Shown here in pieces: positions 50,403-59,509 of a stretch of 64,000 bases of DNA. This DNA comes from Thermococcus sp. 4557 (lineage in GTDB: Archaea; Methanobacteriota_B; Thermococci; Thermococcales; Thermococcaceae). Below the pieces are notes generated by a model. The model did not search any database, was not told the origin of the DNA, and saw only the letters and a list, made by a program, of their open reading frames with translations. The stretch's first letter is position 1; the number at the start of each line of letters is the position of its first letter. A program made the position numbers and the translations under genes. The stretch is taken from positions 1-64,000 of the forward strand of contig NC_015865.1 in NCBI RefSeq assembly GCF_000221185.1. The letters run 5' to 3'.

Positions 50403-50411
50403 CTTTTAAAG
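50403..50411 (+). promoter_or_regulatory. TATA box for the L7Ae gene
   Basis: CTTTTAAAG, 62-70 bases before the ATG; a leader of about 35-40 bases is implied. Confidence 0.5.
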
Positions 50412-50472
50412 CCTCCCCCAGAATCGAGCATGCACAACTCGATGAACGATGAGGATTCCGGAGGGATGAAAA

Positions 50473-50844
50473 ATGGCTAAGCCAAGCTACGTCAAGTTTG
50501 AGGTTCCGCAGGAGCTCGCTGAGAAGGCTCTTGAGGCCGTTGAGCTCGCTCGCGACACCGGAAGGATAAGGAAGGGTACCAACGAGACGACCAAGGCCGT
50601 TGAGAGGGGCCAGGCCAAGCTCGTTGTCATCGCTGAGGACGTTGACCCCGAGGAGATAGTTGCCCACCTCCCGCCGCTGTGCGAGGAGAAGGAGATTCCG
50701 TACATTTACGTTCCGAGCAAGAAGGAGCTCGGCGCCGCTGCCGGGCTTGAGGTCCCGTCGGCCAGCATAGCCATCGTTGAGCCCGGCAAGGGCCGCGAGC
50801 TCGTTGAGGACATCGCTATGAAGGTCAGGGAGCTCATGAAGTGA
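50473..50844 (+). CDS. rpl7ae: 50S ribosomal protein L7Ae
   Basis: 123 residues, full length. L7Ae binds kink-turns in 23S rRNA, box C/D and H/ACA guide RNAs and RNase P RNA. The conserved [22 protein letters not shown]-binding stretch and the [20 protein letters not shown] core are present. Followed by S28e and L24e, the normal Thermococcales order. Confidence 0.97.
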   Translation: MAKPSYVKFEVPQELAEKALEAVELARDTGRIRKGTNETTKAVERGQAKLVVIAEDVDPEEIVAHLPPLCEEKEIPYIYVPSKKELGAAAGLEVPSASIAIVEPGKGRELVEDIAMKVRELMK

Positions 50845-50870
50845 GCTCCTTTTCCCTTCATTCACGGAAA

Positions 50871-50879
50871 GGTTTAAGT
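50871..50879 (+). promoter_or_regulatory. TATA box for S28e-L24e
   Basis: GGTTTAAGT lies 41-49 bases before the S28e ATG. Confidence 0.45.
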
Positions 50880-50919
50880 TCATCCGTGCGAGGGATTTTT
50901 AGGTTAAGGGGTGTGAGAA

Positions 50920-51132
50920 ATGAGCGACGAAGGATACCCGGCTGAGGTTATTGAGATAGTCGCCAGGGCCGGCGTCACCGGTGGCGTTACTCAGGTCAAG
51001 GTTAGGGTTCTTGAGGGCCGCGACAAGGGCCGTGTCATAAGGAGAAACATCAAGGGCCCGGTCCGCGTCGGCGACATAGTCATCCTCAGGGAGACCGAGC
51101 GTGAAGCCAGGGAGATCAGGACCAGGAGGTAA
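50920..51132 (+). CDS. rps28e: 30S ribosomal protein S28e
   Basis: 70 residues, full length, an OB-fold protein with [20 protein letters not shown] and the REIRTRR end typical of S28e. L24e follows five bases downstream. Confidence 0.97.
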   Translation: MSDEGYPAEVIEIVARAGVTGGVTQVKVRVLEGRDKGRVIRRNIKGPVRVGDIVILRETEREAREIRTRR

Positions 51133-51137
51133 TCGCG

Positions 51138-51344
51138 ATGGCCAGGTGGAACGTCTGCTCCTACTGCGGAAAGGAGTTCGAGCCGGGAACCGGCAAGATG
51201 TACGTCAGGAACGACGGCAGAGTCCTGTTCTTCTGCTCCAGCAAGTGCGAGAAGTACTACTTCATGGGCAGGAACCCGAGGAAGCTCAAGTGGACCAAGG
51301 CCTTCGAGGAGGCCCGCCTTCAGAGGGCCAAGAGGAGGAAGTGA
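51138..51344 (+). CDS. rpl24e: 50S ribosomal protein L24e
   Basis: 68 residues, full length. The zinc site is complete: [13 protein letters not shown] and CSSKCEKYY. Ends in a basic tail (RLQRAKRRK). Confidence 0.97.
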   Translation: MARWNVCSYCGKEFEPGTGKMYVRNDGRVLFFCSSKCEKYYFMGRNPRKLKWTKAFEEARLQRAKRRK

Positions 51345-51360
51345 TTTCTTTCTTTTCCTT
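51345..51360 (+). terminator. Oligo-pyrimidine terminator after L24e
   Basis: TTTCTTTCTTTTCCTT directly after the L24e stop codon. Confidence 0.4.
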
Positions 51361-51401
51361 CCATGTTTCCGGCATCGTTTCTGGTGAGACTTTCCAAAAA
51401 G

Positions 51402-51410
51402 CCTATTAAC
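51402..51410 (+). promoter_or_regulatory. TATA box for ndk
   Basis: CCTATTAAC, 30-38 bases before ATG 51440. Confidence 0.45.
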
Positions 51411-51439
51411 CACCCGGCCAACTAACTTCGGTGTTGCCG

Positions 51440-51964
51440 ATGGTGGAGAAGAAGATAGAAAGAACCCTCGTCATACTAAAGCCCGACGCCGTTGTCCGCG
51501 GGCTGATGGGCGAAATAATCTCCCGCTTTGAGAAGAGGGGACTTAAAATCGTCGGGATGAAGATGATATGGATCGACCGTGAGATGGCGGAGAAGCACTA
51601 CGAGGAGCACAAAGGAAAGCCCTTCTTCGAGCCTCTCATTGACTACATCACCAAGGCCCCGAGCGTTGTGATGGTCGTTGAGGGGCGCTACGCCATAAGC
51701 GTCGTCAGGAAGATGTCCGGCGCCACCGACCCTAAGGACGCCGAACCCGGAAGCATAAGGGGCGACTACGGCCTCGACATCGGCGACTCGATATACAACA
51801 TAATCCACGCCTCAGACAGCCCGGAGAGTGCCGAGAGGGAGATAAACCTCTACTTCAAGCCGGATGAGCTCTACAGATACTGCAAAGCCGCGGACTGGTT
51901 CTACCACACGCACGCCAGGGCGAAGAGGGAGTACCTCGACACTATGGACTGCCTGGAGCGCTGA
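51440..51964 (+). CDS. ndk: Nucleoside diphosphate kinase
   Basis: About 174 residues. It passes phosphate between NTPs and NDPs through a histidine intermediate; the family's active-site segment [16 protein letters not shown] is present, preceded by RKMSGATDP. An in-frame GTG at 51431 would add three residues. The extended region before the end ([15 protein letters not shown]) makes it longer than bacterial Ndk, as is usual in Thermococcales. Confidence 0.95.
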   Translation: MVEKKIERTLVILKPDAVVRGLMGEIISRFEKRGLKIVGMKMIWIDREMAEKHYEEHKGKPFFEPLIDYITKAPSVVMVVEGRYAISVVRKMSGATDPKDAEPGSIRGDYGLDIGDSIYNIIHASDSPESAEREINLYFKPDELYRYCKAADWFYHTHARAKREYLDTMDCLER

Positions 51965-51965
51965 G

Positions 51966-52817
51966 TCAGTCTATCACCACATCCAGCTTTTCTCTCTTCC
52001 TGTTCTTGCGGAAGAACTCCCTGTATTCTTCCATAACCCCTCTGCAGCCTTCCTGGATGTTTGCCTTGGTTCTCTTGACCGCGATTATGGGGCCGACGAA
52101 GTACAGGGGGAGCACGAGGCCTGTGAGAACCAAAGCCGTGAACATGCCCTCCCCCATGGCGATTCCGACCGGGATGGGGAGGAGGTTGAGGGCGTATCCA
52201 AAGGCCCGAAGTGTCTTCCCAGCCTCGGGAAGCTCTGCAAGGCATTTCACGAGCTCTCTCCAGCGCGGGAAGTCGCTTAAAACTCTTCCGCCAAGTACGA
52301 GGTGCCGTTTAATCCTGTAAACAGATAAACTCTCTCTATCGGCCAGACATTCGAATCCGAGACTTTTGGCGAGTTCTCCGGGCTCCCCGGAGCAGGGTCC
52401 CGCCTTCAGCCAGCCAAGGGGATCTCTCTCAGAAAGCAGGACGATGATGGCGTAAAGCATCAAACCCGGCAGCGCCAAAGCGGGCAGTGCACTTGAGGAG
52501 AGCGCTATTCCAGTACCCAGCATCACCCAGAACAGGGCGGAGGTGCTTAGGTACTCATCTATGGTCAGGGATTTTCTCCCCCTGAACTGAGCGTAGGCGA
52601 TGGTCGCCAGAAGGGCCAGGAATGTCTGAAGCCCTATCATTCCCCCTCCCAGTTGCTCTTCGAGTATTCTCTGACCCCCATAGAACCCGTCCGCGATGAG
52701 ATAAGTGAATACTGGGGTGTATAGTGCCAGCGTAATCTCATGAGCCCTGTCCTTTAGCTTTCCTAGCATCAGCGCCGTTCCAACGCCGACAATCAATCCG
52801 AGTGCGAGCGCTATCAT
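51966..52817 (-). CDS. Polytopic membrane protein of unknown function
   Basis: About 283 residues with around six membrane helices (IALALGLIVGVGTALMLG, LQTFLALLATIAYA, LSTSALFWVMLGTGIALS, LPGLMLYAIIVLL, and two near the end). A soluble part of about 55 residues with two Cys lies at 140-195, and the tail is basic (FRKNRKREKLD). No family recognised. The frame is open to 52841; GGTGGTC before ATG 52817 decides the start. Convergent with ndk, one base apart. Confidence 0.75.
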   Translation of the reverse strand: MIALALGLIVGVGTALMLGKLKDRAHEITLALYTPVFTYLIADGFYGGQRILEEQLGGGMIGLQTFLALLATIAYAQFRGRKSLTIDEYLSTSALFWVMLGTGIALSSSALPALALPGLMLYAIIVLLSERDPLGWLKAGPCSGEPGELAKSLGFECLADRESLSVYRIKRHLVLGGRVLSDFPRWRELVKCLAELPEAGKTLRAFGYALNLLPIPVGIAMGEGMFTALVLTGLVLPLYFVGPIIAVKRTKANIQEGCRGVMEEYREFFRKNRKREKLDVVID

Positions 52818-52868
52818 GCGACCACCGTTGGACTTTACCACGGGCCTTTTTAATTCTTGCCCCGAACC

Positions 52869-52878
52869 CTTTAAAAAC
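52869..52878 (+). promoter_or_regulatory. TATA box for infB
   Basis: CTTTAAAAAC, 33-42 bases before ATG 52911. Confidence 0.5.
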
Positions 52879-52910
52879 CCACGCCTGAGTTAGGCTTAGA
52901 GGTGAGAACA

Positions 52911-54704
52911 ATGAAGAAGATTAGGCAGCCCATCATAGCGGTTCTTGGGCATGTAGATCACGGAAAGACCACGCTCCTCGACAGGATACGGCGCACGAAC
53001 GTCGCCGGCAAGGAGGCAGGTGGAATAACCCAGCACATAGGCGCGACGGAGGTTCCCATAGAGACCGTCAGGAATCTGGCGGGCCCACTTATCCAGCTCT
53101 GGAAAGGCGAGATAAAGCTTCCCGGGCTGCTCTTCATCGACACTCCCGGGCACGAGGCCTTCACGAGCCTGCGCGCGAGGGGTGGGAGCCTGGCCGATTT
53201 GGCGGTTCTCATCGTGGACATCAACGAGGGCTTCCAGCCGCAGACCATAGAGAGCATCGAGATACTCAGGAAGAACAGGACCCCCTTCATCGTGGCCGCC
53301 AACAAGATAGACAGGATTAAGGGCTGGAAGGTGGAGGAGGATGAGCCTTTCCTCGTGAACATCAAGAAGCAGGATCAGAGGGCCCAGCAAGAGCTTGAAA
53401 CCAAGCTCTGGGAGCTCATTGGAAAGTTCTACGAGATGGGCTTCCAGGCCAACCGCTTTGACCGCGTCCAGAACTTCACCCGCGAGCTGGCGATAGTTCC
53501 GATTTCGGCCAAGTACGGCATAGGTGTTCCCGAACTTCTCGTCCTCATCGCAGGTCTCAGCCAGAAGTACCTCGAGGAGAAGCTCAAGATCGAGGTCGAG
53601 GGCCCGGCGCGCGGCACTATACTAGAGATACGCGAGGAAGTCGGCCTGGGAACCACGCTTGACGTCATCATATACGACGGGACCCTCCGCAGGGACGACA
53701 CCATCGTGGTTGGAGGCAAGGACAAGGCGATAGTTACGAAAATCCGCGCCCTCCTCAAGCCGAAGCCCCTCGACGAGATACGCGACCCGCGCTTCCGCTT
53801 CGACCAGGTTGAAGAGGTCGCCGCCGCGGCGGGTATAAAGATAGCCGCCCCGGGACTTGAGGAGGCCTTAGCCGGCTCGCCGGTTATAGCGGCCCGCTCG
53901 GAGGAGGAGATTGAAAAGGCCAGGCAGGAAATCCTGAGCCAGATACAGAGCGTCGTCATAAGCACCGGCAAGGTGGGCGTCATTGTCAAGGCCGACACCC
54001 TCGGCTCGCTTGAGGCCCTCAGCAAGGAGCTCCAGGAGAAGGGGATTCCCATCAGGAAGGCCGACGTGGGGAACATAAGCAAGACCGACGTGATGGAGGC
54101 CCTGAGTGTCAAGGACGAGGAGCCCAAGTACGGCGTCGTTCTGGGCTTCAACGTCAGGGTGAACGAGGACGCCGAAGAGGTCGCCAAGGCCAAGGGGGTG
54201 CCGATATTCACCGGCAACATCATCTACAAGCTCATCGAGGACTACGAGGCCTGGGTCAAGGCGGAGGAGGAGAAAAAGAAGCGCGAGCTGCTCAGCAAGG
54301 TCACCTTCCCGGGTGTCATAAGGCTCTACCCGGACGAGCGCTACGTCTTCAGGAGGAGCCACCCCGCGATAGTGGGTGTTGAGGTCGTGGAGGGCCGCAT
54401 AAGACCCGGAGTGGCGCTCATCAAGCAGAACGGCCAGAAGGTCGGCGTCATCAAGTCCATCAAGAACAAGAACGACTTCGTCCAGGAGGCCAAGAAGGGC
54501 GACGCCGTTGCGATAGCCATCGAGGGCGCGATGGTCGGCAGGCACATCCACCCTGGCGAGACGCTCTACGTTGACCTGAGCAAGAACGACGTCATAATCC
54601 TCGCCAAGCAGCTCAAGAACGAGATGGACGAGACCGACGTAAGGGCCCTCAAGATGACGGCGAAGGTGAAGGCTCAGGGGGACCCGTTCTGGAAGGCGGT
54701 TTGA
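52911..54704 (+). CDS. infB: Translation initiation factor aIF5B
   Basis: About 597 residues. GTPase that joins ribosomal subunits at initiation. G1 GHVDHGKT is at about residues 14-21; DTPGHEAF and NKID follow, then the beta-barrel domains and the C-terminal domain (LYPDERYVFRRSHPAIVGV). GTG 52902 is also in frame; GGTGAG precedes ATG 52911. In several Thermococcales this gene carries an intein in the P-loop; here the P-loop reads straight through as GHVDHGKTTLLD, so no intein is present. Confidence 0.96.
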   Translation: MKKIRQPIIAVLGHVDHGKTTLLDRIRRTNVAGKEAGGITQHIGATEVPIETVRNLAGPLIQLWKGEIKLPGLLFIDTPGHEAFTSLRARGGSLADLAVLIVDINEGFQPQTIESIEILRKNRTPFIVAANKIDRIKGWKVEEDEPFLVNIKKQDQRAQQELETKLWELIGKFYEMGFQANRFDRVQNFTRELAIVPISAKYGIGVPELLVLIAGLSQKYLEEKLKIEVEGPARGTILEIREEVGLGTTLDVIIYDGTLRRDDTIVVGGKDKAIVTKIRALLKPKPLDEIRDPRFRFDQVEEVAAAAGIKIAAPGLEEALAGSPVIAARSEEEIEKARQEILSQIQSVVISTGKVGVIVKADTLGSLEALSKELQEKGIPIRKADVGNISKTDVMEALSVKDEEPKYGVVLGFNVRVNEDAEEVAKAKGVPIFTGNIIYKLIEDYEAWVKAEEEKKKRELLSKVTFPGVIRLYPDERYVFRRSHPAIVGVEVVEGRIRPGVALIKQNGQKVGVIKSIKNKNDFVQEAKKGDAVAIAIEGAMVGRHIHPGETLYVDLSKNDVIILAKQLKNEMDETDVRALKMTAKVKAQGDPFWKAV

Positions 54705-54720
54705 GCCTCGTTACCCTCTT

Positions 54721-54740
54721 TTCTTTCAAGTTCTTTCAAG
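54721..54740. repeat. Perfect 10-bp tandem duplication at the end of the methyltransferase gene
   Basis: TTCTTTCAAG occurs twice back to back. On the minus strand it makes the last codons and the stop of the TRAM methyltransferase gene (LERT, stop). Probably slippage. Confidence 0.8.
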
Positions 54741-55985
54741 CCATATCGCCGCCTCAACATGGGGCGTGTGCGGGAACATATCGATTAGAATAGCGTCCTC
54801 TATCCTGTAAGTCTTCCTCAGGTGGTTCTCGTAGTCGAGCCGAAACGCCTTTGGGTTGCAGGAGACGTAAATGACCCTCTCAACGCCGCTTTTTACCAGT
54901 AACTCGGCCGCCTCCCTCAACCCCTTCCTCGGCGGGTCAACTATGACTGTGTCGTAGTCACCGATTGGCGTTTCCTCGGCCCGACCGACGCGGAACCTGG
55001 CATTCACCCCATTTAGTTCGACATTTTTCCTCGCCATCTCCACAGCGAAGGGATTCAGCTCGACCCCATCAACCTCGAAACCCCTCTTCGCCAGCCAGAC
55101 GCCGAAGGTTCCGACGCCGGAGTAGAGGTCGAGGACTTTCTCGCCATCTGTAAAGTCTTCAACGGCCTTGAGGAGTAACCACAGGGCGTAGCTGTTGGTC
55201 TGGAAGAATGAATTGGGGTGGATGAGGTATGCCACGTCCCCGATCCTCTCACGTATGAAGGGTTCGCCCCCCATGATCTCGGGCTCTCCCCTTGGGTCGT
55301 CCCTCTCGTCCGTCTTAAGGCTCCAGTAGAGGGAATCCGCAAAGGAGAAGTAGTCCCTGAAGACCTCAGCAACTTCCTTCGAGGGTTTCGTATGGGCTAC
55401 GAGGTTCACCATGAGCTCACCCGTGAACTTGCCTTCCCTGACCTGCAGGTAGTGAACCTCGCCGGCTTTTCTCTTCAAATCCCATGGCTCAAGGCCAGTC
55501 TCGCTCAAAAAAGCCCGAAGGGCGCGCAGGTATTCGGATGTCCCTTTGGAGAAAACCGGACACTCGGAAAGCTCCACCACGCCGAGGGGATCCCCGTACT
55601 CCTTGAGTCCTATCCCTTCAGCAGTCACGATGAAGTTGCTCACGTTCCTGAAGTCCCAGATTTGGGGTGATCCCTTAACCGGCGCGCTTATCCCGGTTAT
55701 CCGCTCGAAGAGTTCGGCTTTGAATCTCAACTGTTCCCCATATCTCAGACCCTGCCAGAGGCAGCCTCCGCAGGCTCCGAAGTGGGGGCATCTCGGGGTC
55801 TGCCTGAGAGGTGAAGGTTCCAGAAGCTCAAAATCCGTGGCGATCCTCCTGCCGAAGCGCCTCTTCGTCCGCCGGACGAGGACGTAATCCCCTGGATATG
55901 CGAAGGGAACGTGGATCCGTCTCTCCCCCTCAAGGAGGCCGAGGCCATCGGCGCTGAGTTCCTTTATCTCTCCCCTGATGCGCAT
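54726..55985 (-). CDS. TRAM-domain class I RNA (uracil-5-)methyltransferase
   Basis: 419 residues. An N-terminal TRAM domain (RIRGEIKELSADGLGLLEGE) is followed by an iron-sulphur cysteine set (CPHFGACGGCLWQ). A SAM-binding domain (VLDLYSGVGTFGVWLA) follows, with DPPRKGL and the catalytic cysteine in YVSCNPKAF. This is the RumA/TrmA-like family; Thermococcales have paralogues acting on tRNA U54 and on 23S rRNA, and which one this is cannot be told here. It is divergent from the dehydrogenase gene at 56047. Confidence 0.9.
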   Translation of the reverse strand: MRIRGEIKELSADGLGLLEGERRIHVPFAYPGDYVLVRRTKRRFGRRIATDFELLEPSPLRQTPRCPHFGACGGCLWQGLRYGEQLRFKAELFERITGISAPVKGSPQIWDFRNVSNFIVTAEGIGLKEYGDPLGVVELSECPVFSKGTSEYLRALRAFLSETGLEPWDLKRKAGEVHYLQVREGKFTGELMVNLVAHTKPSKEVAEVFRDYFSFADSLYWSLKTDERDDPRGEPEIMGGEPFIRERIGDVAYLIHPNSFFQTNSYALWLLLKAVEDFTDGEKVLDLYSGVGTFGVWLAKRGFEVDGVELNPFAVEMARKNVELNGVNARFRVGRAEETPIGDYDTVIVDPPRKGLREAAELLVKSGVERVIYVSCNPKAFRLDYENHLRKTYRIEDAILIDMFPHTPHVEAAIWLERT

Positions 55986-56006
55986 GGTCGGGACTCGCCA
56001 TCAGGG

Positions 56007-56015
56007 TTTTTATAC
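56007..56015 (+). promoter_or_regulatory. TATA box for the dehydrogenase gene
   Basis: TTTTTATAC, 32-40 bases before ATG 56047, in a 61-base divergent gap. Confidence 0.5.
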
Positions 56016-56046
56016 CCCTCGCTGAGTTTCAGGCGGAGGTGAGATT

Positions 56047-57051
56047 ATGAGGCCAAAGGTCTTCATCACCCGTGCGATTCCCGAAAACGGCATCGAACTC
56101 CTGAGGGAGCACTTTGAGGTCGAGGTCTGGGAGGACGAGCATGAGATTCCGAGGGAAGTCCTGCTCGAGAAGGTTCGGGACGTCGATGCCCTCGTTACCA
56201 TGCTGAGCGAGAAGGTAGACGCCGAGGTCTTTGACAGCGCCCCTCGGCTTAGAATCGTGGCCAACTACGCCGTCGGCTACGACAACATAGACGTTGAGAA
56301 GGCAACGAGGCGCGGGATATACGTCACCAACACCCCCGACGTCCTCACTAACGCCACCGCCGACTTCGCCTGGACACTCCTCCTTGCCGCCGCGAGGCGC
56401 TTAATTGAAGCGGACGGGTTCATCCGCTCGGGCGAGTGGAAAAAGCGCGGTATAGCCTGGCACCCGAGGATGCTGCTGGGCCACGACGTTTACGGAAAGA
56501 CCATCGGTGTGGTCGGCTTCGGAAGAATCGGCCAGGCGGTGGCGAGGCGCGCAAGGGGCTTCGGGATGAGGATATTCTACAACTCGAGGAGCAGGAAGCC
56601 AGAGGCCGAGAAAGAGCTCGGCGCCGAGTTCAAGCCGTTGCACGAGCTCCTGCGCGAGAGCGACTTCGTGGTTCTGGCAGTCCCGCTGACGAAGGAGACC
56701 CACCGCATGATAGGCGAGAGGGAGCTCAGGCTTATGAAGAAAACAGCGATACTCGTAAACATAGCGAGGGGCAAGGTCGTCGATACGGAGGCGCTCGTCA
56801 GGGCACTCAAGGAAGGCTGGATAGCCGGTGCAGGCCTGGACGTCTACGAGGAGGAGCCGTACTACCATGAGGAGCTCTTCAGCCTCGACAACGTGGTTCT
56901 GGCGCCCCACATAGGCAGCGCCACCCATGGTGCCAGAGAAGGAATGGCCGAACTCGTGGCCAGGAACCTGATAGCCTTCAAAAACGGTGAGGTTCCGCCC
57001 ACGCTGGTCAACCGGGAGGTCATGAAAGTTAAGGAATCGGGGTTTGATTAA
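56047..57051 (+). CDS. gyaR: Glyoxylate reductase-type D-2-hydroxyacid dehydrogenase
   Basis: 334 residues. NAD(P)-binding motif [16 protein letters not shown] near residue 155-170; catalytic Arg in [10 protein letters not shown], Glu in [10 protein letters not shown] region and His in APHIGSATH. The length and the [19 protein letters not shown] stretch fit archaeal glyoxylate reductase (reduces glyoxylate to glycolate); hydroxypyruvate may also be used. AGGTGAG lies before the ATG. It overlaps the convergent PIN gene by four bases. Confidence 0.92.
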   Translation: MRPKVFITRAIPENGIELLREHFEVEVWEDEHEIPREVLLEKVRDVDALVTMLSEKVDAEVFDSAPRLRIVANYAVGYDNIDVEKATRRGIYVTNTPDVLTNATADFAWTLLLAAARRLIEADGFIRSGEWKKRGIAWHPRMLLGHDVYGKTIGVVGFGRIGQAVARRARGFGMRIFYNSRSRKPEAEKELGAEFKPLHELLRESDFVVLAVPLTKETHRMIGERELRLMKKTAILVNIARGKVVDTEALVRALKEGWIAGAGLDVYEEEPYYHEELFSLDNVVLAPHIGSATHGAREGMAELVARNLIAFKNGEVPPTLVNREVMKVKESGFD

Positions 57052-57461
57052 AGGAGAACAACGCTTACGCCCAGTTTCTCCGCTATTTTTCCCTGTTTCT
57101 CGTCGCAGGTGACGAGAGTGGCGTGGAGCGCCTCCGCCTGCGCTATGAACAGAGCGTCGTAGATTGCTATGCCACCTTCGACGCTCAGCTCGAAGGCTCG
57201 TCTCAGGTATTTTTGATTCTCCTCGATAGTTATCACTCCCTTATCAACAAGGAGTTCCAGCGCTCCGAGGAGCTTCTCCCCATCCTCTCTGCCAAAGTTT
57301 CCGTATATCCGCACGTTCTTCCAGATTACATTGGTGGTCTCGGTGAGCAGCATATCAACCGCGTGGACGTCGCTCTCCGGCTGGAGATAGGGTACCACAT
57401 CCCTCCAGCCTTCTTCCTTCAGGAGAAATTTACAGAGGGCAGATGTGTCAATGACTATCAC
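57048..57461 (-). CDS. VapC-like PIN-domain toxin (second pair)
   Basis: 137 residues. PIN acidic residues: D4 in [13 protein letters not shown] in [13 protein letters not shown] in [14 protein letters not shown], and [14 protein letters not shown]. Predicted RNase. The start overlaps the antitoxin end by 14 bases. Confidence 0.9.
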   Translation of the reverse strand: MIVIDTSALCKFLLKEEGWRDVVPYLQPESDVHAVDMLLTETTNVIWKNVRIYGNFGREDGEKLLGALELLVDKGVITIEENQKYLRRAFELSVEGGIAIYDALFIAQAEALHATLVTCDEKQGKIAEKLGVSVVLL

Positions 57462-57675
57462 GGTCCTCCCTCACGAGCTTTTCCGCAGTTCCCTTTGGAA
57501 CCCCATGAAGGGACTCAACGAGCTCTATAACTTCCTGGAGGGCCTGTTTTTTCTCCTCCTCTTCAATCCTCTTCCGTATGAACGCCCTTATCTCCTCGCT
57601 CCAGTTGATATCGTACTTCTTCATCTCACGCCTGAGTTCCGGTGGAACCCGGACGCTCACAACCGCCGAGTTCAT
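57448..57675 (-). CDS. VapB-like antitoxin (ribbon-helix-helix type)
   Basis: About 75 residues. The N-terminus SAVVSVRVPPELRREMKKYD is the ribbon-helix-helix start of CopG/VapB DNA-binding antitoxins, followed by the toxin-binding acidic tail ([10 protein letters not shown]). GGTGAACTAC precedes ATG 57675; ATG or GTG at 57687 is also in frame. Confidence 0.86.
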   Translation of the reverse strand: MNSAVVSVRVPPELRREMKKYDINWSEEIRAFIRKRIEEEEKKQALQEVIELVESLHGVPKGTAEKLVREDRDSH

Positions 57676-57705
57676 GTAGTTCACCACATTTAATTTGGTA
57701 TTACA

Positions 57706-57716
57706 AATCTTAAACT
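57706..57716 (-). promoter_or_regulatory. TATA box for the second VapBC pair
   Basis: AGTTTAAGATT on the minus strand, about 35 bases before ATG 57675. Confidence 0.45.
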
Positions 57717-57780
57717 TTTTGCACTACAATGGGTATAATTCACGCCTGTGTCCGACGATCGCAGAAAAACAACTGGATTG

Positions 57781-57951
57781 TTAAGCTCTCCAGGCGTATT
57801 CTTCGAGTTCTTCAACGCTCGCCTTTCCGAGTATTCCTAGGTGAACCTTCTTTTTCATAGCCTTTGCAAGGAACTCTGCATCAGCTTCGAGGAGTTTTTT
57901 CAGCCTTTCGAGGTCAACTCCCGCCGGAACCTTTATCATTATCTCTCCCAT
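57781..57951 (-). CDS. Solitary small antitoxin-like protein
   Basis: 56 residues starting GEIMIKVPAGVDLERLKKLL and ending ASVEELEEYAWRA. The short beta start, helix and acidic tail resemble archaeal VapB-type antitoxins (compare STSKELDEYADEVYE in the pair at 50160). GGTGGGAGC precedes ATG 57951, and a TATA box lies at 57982-57990. No toxin gene follows: the next 105 bases before the neighbouring VapB start contain no PIN frame. Either an orphan antitoxin or one acting on a toxin elsewhere. Confidence 0.65.
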   Translation of the reverse strand: MGEIMIKVPAGVDLERLKKLLEADAEFLAKAMKKKVHLGILGKASVEELEEYAWRA

Positions 57952-57981
57952 GCTCCCACCTAAAGGGAATTCAATGAGGTT

Positions 57982-57990
57982 GTATAAAGC
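57982..57990 (-). promoter_or_regulatory. TATA box for the solitary antitoxin-like gene
   Basis: CTTTATACA on the minus strand, 31-39 bases before ATG 57951. Confidence 0.45.
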
Positions 57991-58002
57991 CTTATCGAAG
58001 CT

Positions 58003-58281
58003 TCACACCTCTTTCATCATCGCCCTGAACCTCCTCGCGTCCCTGCACATGTCAGAGTTGTTGAAGAAGACGAAGCCCTCCCCGCGGTTCCAGCCGAGGA
58101 CCCTTTCCCTTATCTTTTTCAGCTCTTCGTCGCTGTAGGAGTGCCTGTAGATTATCCTCCCGTTCTCGTAGCGCCCGTGCAGGCGGTAGTAGTTCATCTC
58201 CCCGTTATGGAGCGGGATCCTCACGAGGGGGTCGGTGACGTCTATAACGTCGAACTCCTCACTCCAGCGGCTCCCTCCCAT
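58003..58281 (-). pseudogene. C-terminal fragment of a DUF72 protein
   Basis: 92 codons matching only the last third of DUF72 proteins: DVIDVTDPLVRIPLHNGEMN, YYRLHGRYENGRIIYRHSYS, then FVFFNNSDMCRDARRF. The N-terminal TIM-barrel part of about 150 residues is absent; the frame instead overlaps the end of nurA by 23 bases. No sign of the missing part is seen within nurA. Could be translated by coupling to nurA, but is more likely a deletion remnant. Confidence 0.7.
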
Positions 58282-59509
58282 AGCGCAGGAAGCTCAGGAA
58301 CCTCTCGTCTTCCCCCACCAGTGCGCTCAGCACCGCGCTCACGTATGCGTCGAACTCCTGCTTTTTGATGACCACTGAGTGGTGGGCGTACTCCAGCGGG
58401 ATGACGTATTCATCCTCGGCGACGGAGAGGATATTTGCAAGGGTTCCCTCGAAGTCCTGCCTTTCTGGTACCTCAAGAAGGTATATCAGCCCCCTTTCGG
58501 CGAAGCGGACGTATGCCGGTCTTATCCGGGCTCCGAGTATCTTACCGTCCTTCATGATGAGGATTTCCTTGAGGCTCTGGAGCTTTCCGTGGTGCATCAA
58601 ATCGACGACCAGCTTTGGAAAGGCCTCCTTGGGCTTTTCGAGGTACCTGAACTCCAGGTAGCCGCTCTCGTCCGAAAGCGAAGCCACAACGGGGGTATCG
58701 ACTATCATTGGTGCTCCCTTGAGCTTCTCTTTCTCCCTTTCCAGGACTGTCTTAACGACGTCGGACTTGTAGAAGGTCTTAGCTACCGCCGCTATCCTGC
58801 CCCCAAGGAGCCTGTCCAGTGCGTGGAGGTACTCTAGGTACTCGAAGAGGACTATAAGATCCTCCTTGTCGTTGACCCACCAGAAGCTCTCCCTTATACT
58901 CCTCGCACCCCGTTTCATAAGCATTGAGAATATCTCCTCCCCGTTCCAGCCCCTTGAGGGAAGGGAAAAACCGTTGAGCACGCCGGTTTTCTCCAGCTCC
59001 TCCCTCCACTCAACCCACTGTTCGTCGAGGAAGTCAAGGAACTCTAGGGCCGCTTCGAGGAGTTGCTTTCCGTGCCGGTTGTAGAGTTCCCTCGTCGTTG
59101 AAGATGCGTAAGTGGGAGGTGTGATTATGGCGCTGCTTATCGTGCCGTCCATGAGCACCAGATCGGCGCCGAGTTCGAGCATCATCGCGCCCATTCTCTT
59201 CTCCAGAATGTCCATGTGGATCCTAACCCTCTCCTCGACGTTCTTATAGGGAAAGACCATGCCGATATCGTTCCAGTAGTAGAGCCTCTCACCTATCGCA
59301 GAGGCCGAAACGGCGTAGATTATCGCCCCGCTGAGGCGCTTCATCATTCTGCTGCCATCGATCGCGTAAACGTTTCCACCCCTTGGAGCGGGCAGGGGCT
59401 TCCAGGAGAAGTGTTTCGCCACTGCGCTTCTCAGCTTCCCAACGTCCCTGAGGCTCCTGAGGAGAAAGTTCCTGATCTCCTTGATATGAACATCGCTAAT
59501 ACGCTCCAA
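58259..59509 (-). CDS. nurA: NurA 5'-3' nuclease
   Basis: 416 residues. NurA works with HerA in DNA end resection ahead of homologous recombination. The RNase H-like core starts at YAIDGSRMMKRLSG (metal-binding Asp), with a second Asp in ADLVLMDGTISSA. The last gene of herA-mre11-rad50-nurA. The start is TTG 59509 with GGTGGAGAG upstream; it overlaps rad50 by 14 bases. Confidence 0.92.
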   Translation of the reverse strand: MERISDVHIKEIRNFLLRSLRDVGKLRSAVAKHFSWKPLPAPRGGNVYAIDGSRMMKRLSGAIIYAVSASAIGERLYYWNDIGMVFPYKNVEERVRIHMDILEKRMGAMMLELGADLVLMDGTISSAIITPPTYASSTTRELYNRHGKQLLEAALEFLDFLDEQWVEWREELEKTGVLNGFSLPSRGWNGEEIFSMLMKRGARSIRESFWWVNDKEDLIVLFEYLEYLHALDRLLGGRIAAVAKTFYKSDVVKTVLEREKEKLKGAPMIVDTPVVASLSDESGYLEFRYLEKPKEAFPKLVVDLMHHGKLQSLKEILIMKDGKILGARIRPAYVRFAERGLIYLLEVPERQDFEGTLANILSVAEDEYVIPLEYAHHSVVIKKQEFDAYVSAVLSALVGEDERFLSFLRYGREPLE

